Below, piece after piece: positions 11,921-13,194 of a stretch of 13,194 nt of DNA (within the stretch, counting starts at the first letter, position 1; each line of letters opens with the position of its first letter). The position numbers and the translations under genes were made by a program. Origin of the DNA: CAYQPF01 sp964419225 (GTDB lineage Bacteria; Cloacimonadota; Cloacimonadia; Cloacimonadales; CAYQPF01); NCBI GenBank assembly GCA_964419225.1, contig CAYQPF010000144.1:1-13194 (forward strand). The letters run 5' to 3'. The notes under the pieces are model-generated. The model worked only from the letters and a program-made list of their open reading frames with translations. It was not told where the DNA came from and did no database searches.

Positions 11921-13108
11921 ATGTTTAAAGAATATTTTGCTCTTTTATTAATGGTTTTTTCTGTCACCTGTATATTCGCTATGTCCTTCGATGAAGGAAT
12001 TGCCAATCTGGCTGACCTTACTGCTGCCAAGATAACTCCCAAGGCGGGAAATAATCTGGTCATTGCCAAGATAGACACCTATCCCAAAAATAATGATAAT
12101 TTTAATAACTACTTAATGCAGAAATTAGCCCAAAATCTTCTGGAAAAGAAAGTTCAGGTTCTGGATCCTGCAGAGGTAACGCCAATAGTCAACAAGTTCC
12201 TGCAAAAGAAGAGTTTTCCGCTTGATTATAAAGGTTTTGATGCTCTGTCCTTTGAGATCTTTTCAGCCACTGAAAAAGCAGCAACCCTCTATCTTTTCGG
12301 CCGTGCTGAGATCGTTGATGATAGCATCTATGTTGTACTGGGTTTTCTCAATCCGCAGACTGCTAAAACCACGAAAAGGGTTTATTATACCCTGCCAATG
12401 GATAAAACCTCGGATCGACTACTGAATATTGTCAGAGCCAAGAAAGAAGAACCTAAAGAAGAAATCGTACAGCCTATTACGATCTATAATATTATTTTCA
12501 TAACCAATGAAATAGCTCCGACTCCACCTCAGGAAGTCAAAAAAGAAGAACCGAAAGCAGAGCCTGCACCTGTTGTTAAAGAACAACCCAAGTCCAAACC
12601 ACAACCACAACCTGCCGGCATTATTTATAAAGAAGATTTTTCCGGGTATGAGATCGGTGATATGCTGACAGATAACGGGTCGAATCTCGTTATTGTGAAA
12701 GGTCCTGATGGCAGGAAATATGTTACAACTCAGTCCAAGAGTTACGATTTGTTTTTGAAAGCCTTAGACCTTCCCAAGGACTTTGTGCTTAGTTTCGATT
12801 TCATTGGGGAAGGAAATGTCTTTGACTGTACTTTTACTTTTGTCGATAATGAAACTTTGGAGACTAATTTCTTGTTTGGTAATGAATACAGATACTGGGC
12901 ACATGTGCAAAAGATGGACAGAGTTGAATTCGAACCCCGTAATTTTAATATGATCAAGATCATCAAGAAAGGTGATGTCTGCAAATTCCTGGTTAACGGT
13001 AATTTTATTCAATCTGTGAATCTGGACAACACCCGTCAGTTGAAGCAGTTCAAACTGAAGTTCAACAGTCACGCTAAATTTACCAATTTCCTGATCACAT
13101 TGAATTGA
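11921..13108 (+). CDS. Secreted two-domain protein: CsgG/LpoB-like N-terminus, concanavalin-like C-terminus
   Basis: 395 residues. The start is ATG 11921, 5 nt after GGAGG; the frame is open further upstream to 11900 but without a ribosome site. Residues 1-20 are a signal peptide (cleavage after IFA). Residues about 25-160 resemble the alpha/beta fold of CsgG, FlgO and LpoB envelope proteins: NNLVIAKIDTYP, a helix YLMQKLAQNLLEKKVQVLDP, ATLYLFGRAEIVDDSIYVVLG. The match is by pattern only. Residues 173-233 are a Lys/Glu/Pro-rich linker, the kind that spans the periplasm or separates surface domains. Residues 235-395 look like a laminin-G/concanavalin beta sandwich: EDFSGYEIGDML, FVLSFDFIGEG, FNMIKIIKKGD, FLVNGNFIQSV. 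No lipobox or sorting domain is present, so it may be periplasmic. It may bind glycan or peptidoglycan. No enzymatic residues are recognised. Confidence 0.75.
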   Translation: MFKEYFALLLMVFSVTCIFAMSFDEGIANLADLTAAKITPKAGNNLVIAKIDTYPKNNDNFNNYLMQKLAQNLLEKKVQVLDPAEVTPIVNKFLQKKSFPLDYKGFDALSFEIFSATEKAATLYLFGRAEIVDDSIYVVLGFLNPQTAKTTKRVYYTLPMDKTSDRLLNIVRAKKEEPKEEIVQPITIYNIIFITNEIAPTPPQEVKKEEPKAEPAPVVKEQPKSKPQPQPAGIIYKEDFSGYEIGDMLTDNGSNLVIVKGPDGRKYVTTQSKSYDLFLKALDLPKDFVLSFDFIGEGNVFDCTFTFVDNETLETNFLFGNEYRYWAHVQKMDRVEFEPRNFNMIKIIKKGDVCKFLVNGNFIQSVNLDNTRQLKQFKLKFNSHAKFTNFLITLN

Positions 13109-13148
13109 GAATTAATCCGGTTTACGGCAAGATGATAGATGAATGTAG

Positions 13149-13170
13149 GGGCTGACTCCCACGTCAGCCC
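13149..13170 (+). repeat. Hairpin of the GTAGGGGC family (TGAC type)
   Basis: GGGCTGAC (13149-13156), loop TCCCAC, GTCAGCCC (13163-13170), preceded by TGTAG. It lies about 40 nt after the stop of the 11921 gene, has no T-tract, and differs from 11599-11620 by one loop base. Confidence 0.82.
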
Positions 13171-13194
13171 AATGTATAACCATGTTTATGCTGG

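Overview
The window most likely comes from an uncultivated member of the FCB group, and Candidatus Cloacimonadota is the best guess. Three secreted proteins end in a type IX secretion (T9SS)/FlgD-Ig-like C-terminal domain with the YPNPFNPSTTI...GQxV...WNGxDxxxxxxxSGVYFxK signature. Two of them carry the LPVELSxFT...LxWTTQSESNVLGY module just before it, which I associate with that phylum. This is recognition by eye; no search was run.

Layout. The left edge holds the first 23 codons of a minus-strand lipoprotein gene (1-69). Positions 84-3128 are dominated by short tandem repeats and small hairpins, with one credible gene (1693-2301, GTG start, unknown function) whose 3' part is itself partly built from those repeats. 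Next come a minus-strand T9SS-sorted protein (3231-4148), a minus-strand TrmB-like regulator (4404-5201), a divergent intergenic region with a perfect 33-bp inverted repeat (5355-5425), a GLUG-repeat surface protein (5659-7344), a large G8-like/beta-rich surface protein (7984-10071), a retropepsin-like aspartyl-protease homologue with altered active-site motifs (10478-11458), and a secreted two-domain protein with a CsgG/LpoB-like front part and a concanavalin-like C-terminus (11921-13108). No tRNA, rRNA, CRISPR array, transposase or integrase was found.

Most striking feature. All three T9SS-sorted genes, on both strands, end in the same sequence, TAGGGACTAGCGTCCAGC, in which TAG is the stop codon. 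The core is repeated with a 90-91 bp period behind two of the genes, and each complete unit encloses a hairpin. The DNA similarity to the minus-strand gene begins at the last codon, so the element looks like a 3' module attached to surface-protein genes and not a simple by-product of gene duplication. Two copies run into a shared block and a rho-independent terminator.

The second theme is a rich set of non-coding repeats: tandem 7-, 9- and 10-mers, and several hairpin families whose stems differ between copies by matched changes on both arms. The largest of these families has an invariant 8-bp stem and 6-nt loop in six copies.

The genes do not form an obvious pathway. Every protein-coding gene except the regulator and the 1693 gene looks exported, so the window is best described as a surface/secretome island with individually promoted genes. 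Several genes are preceded by TTGAC(A/T)-N16-like promoters.
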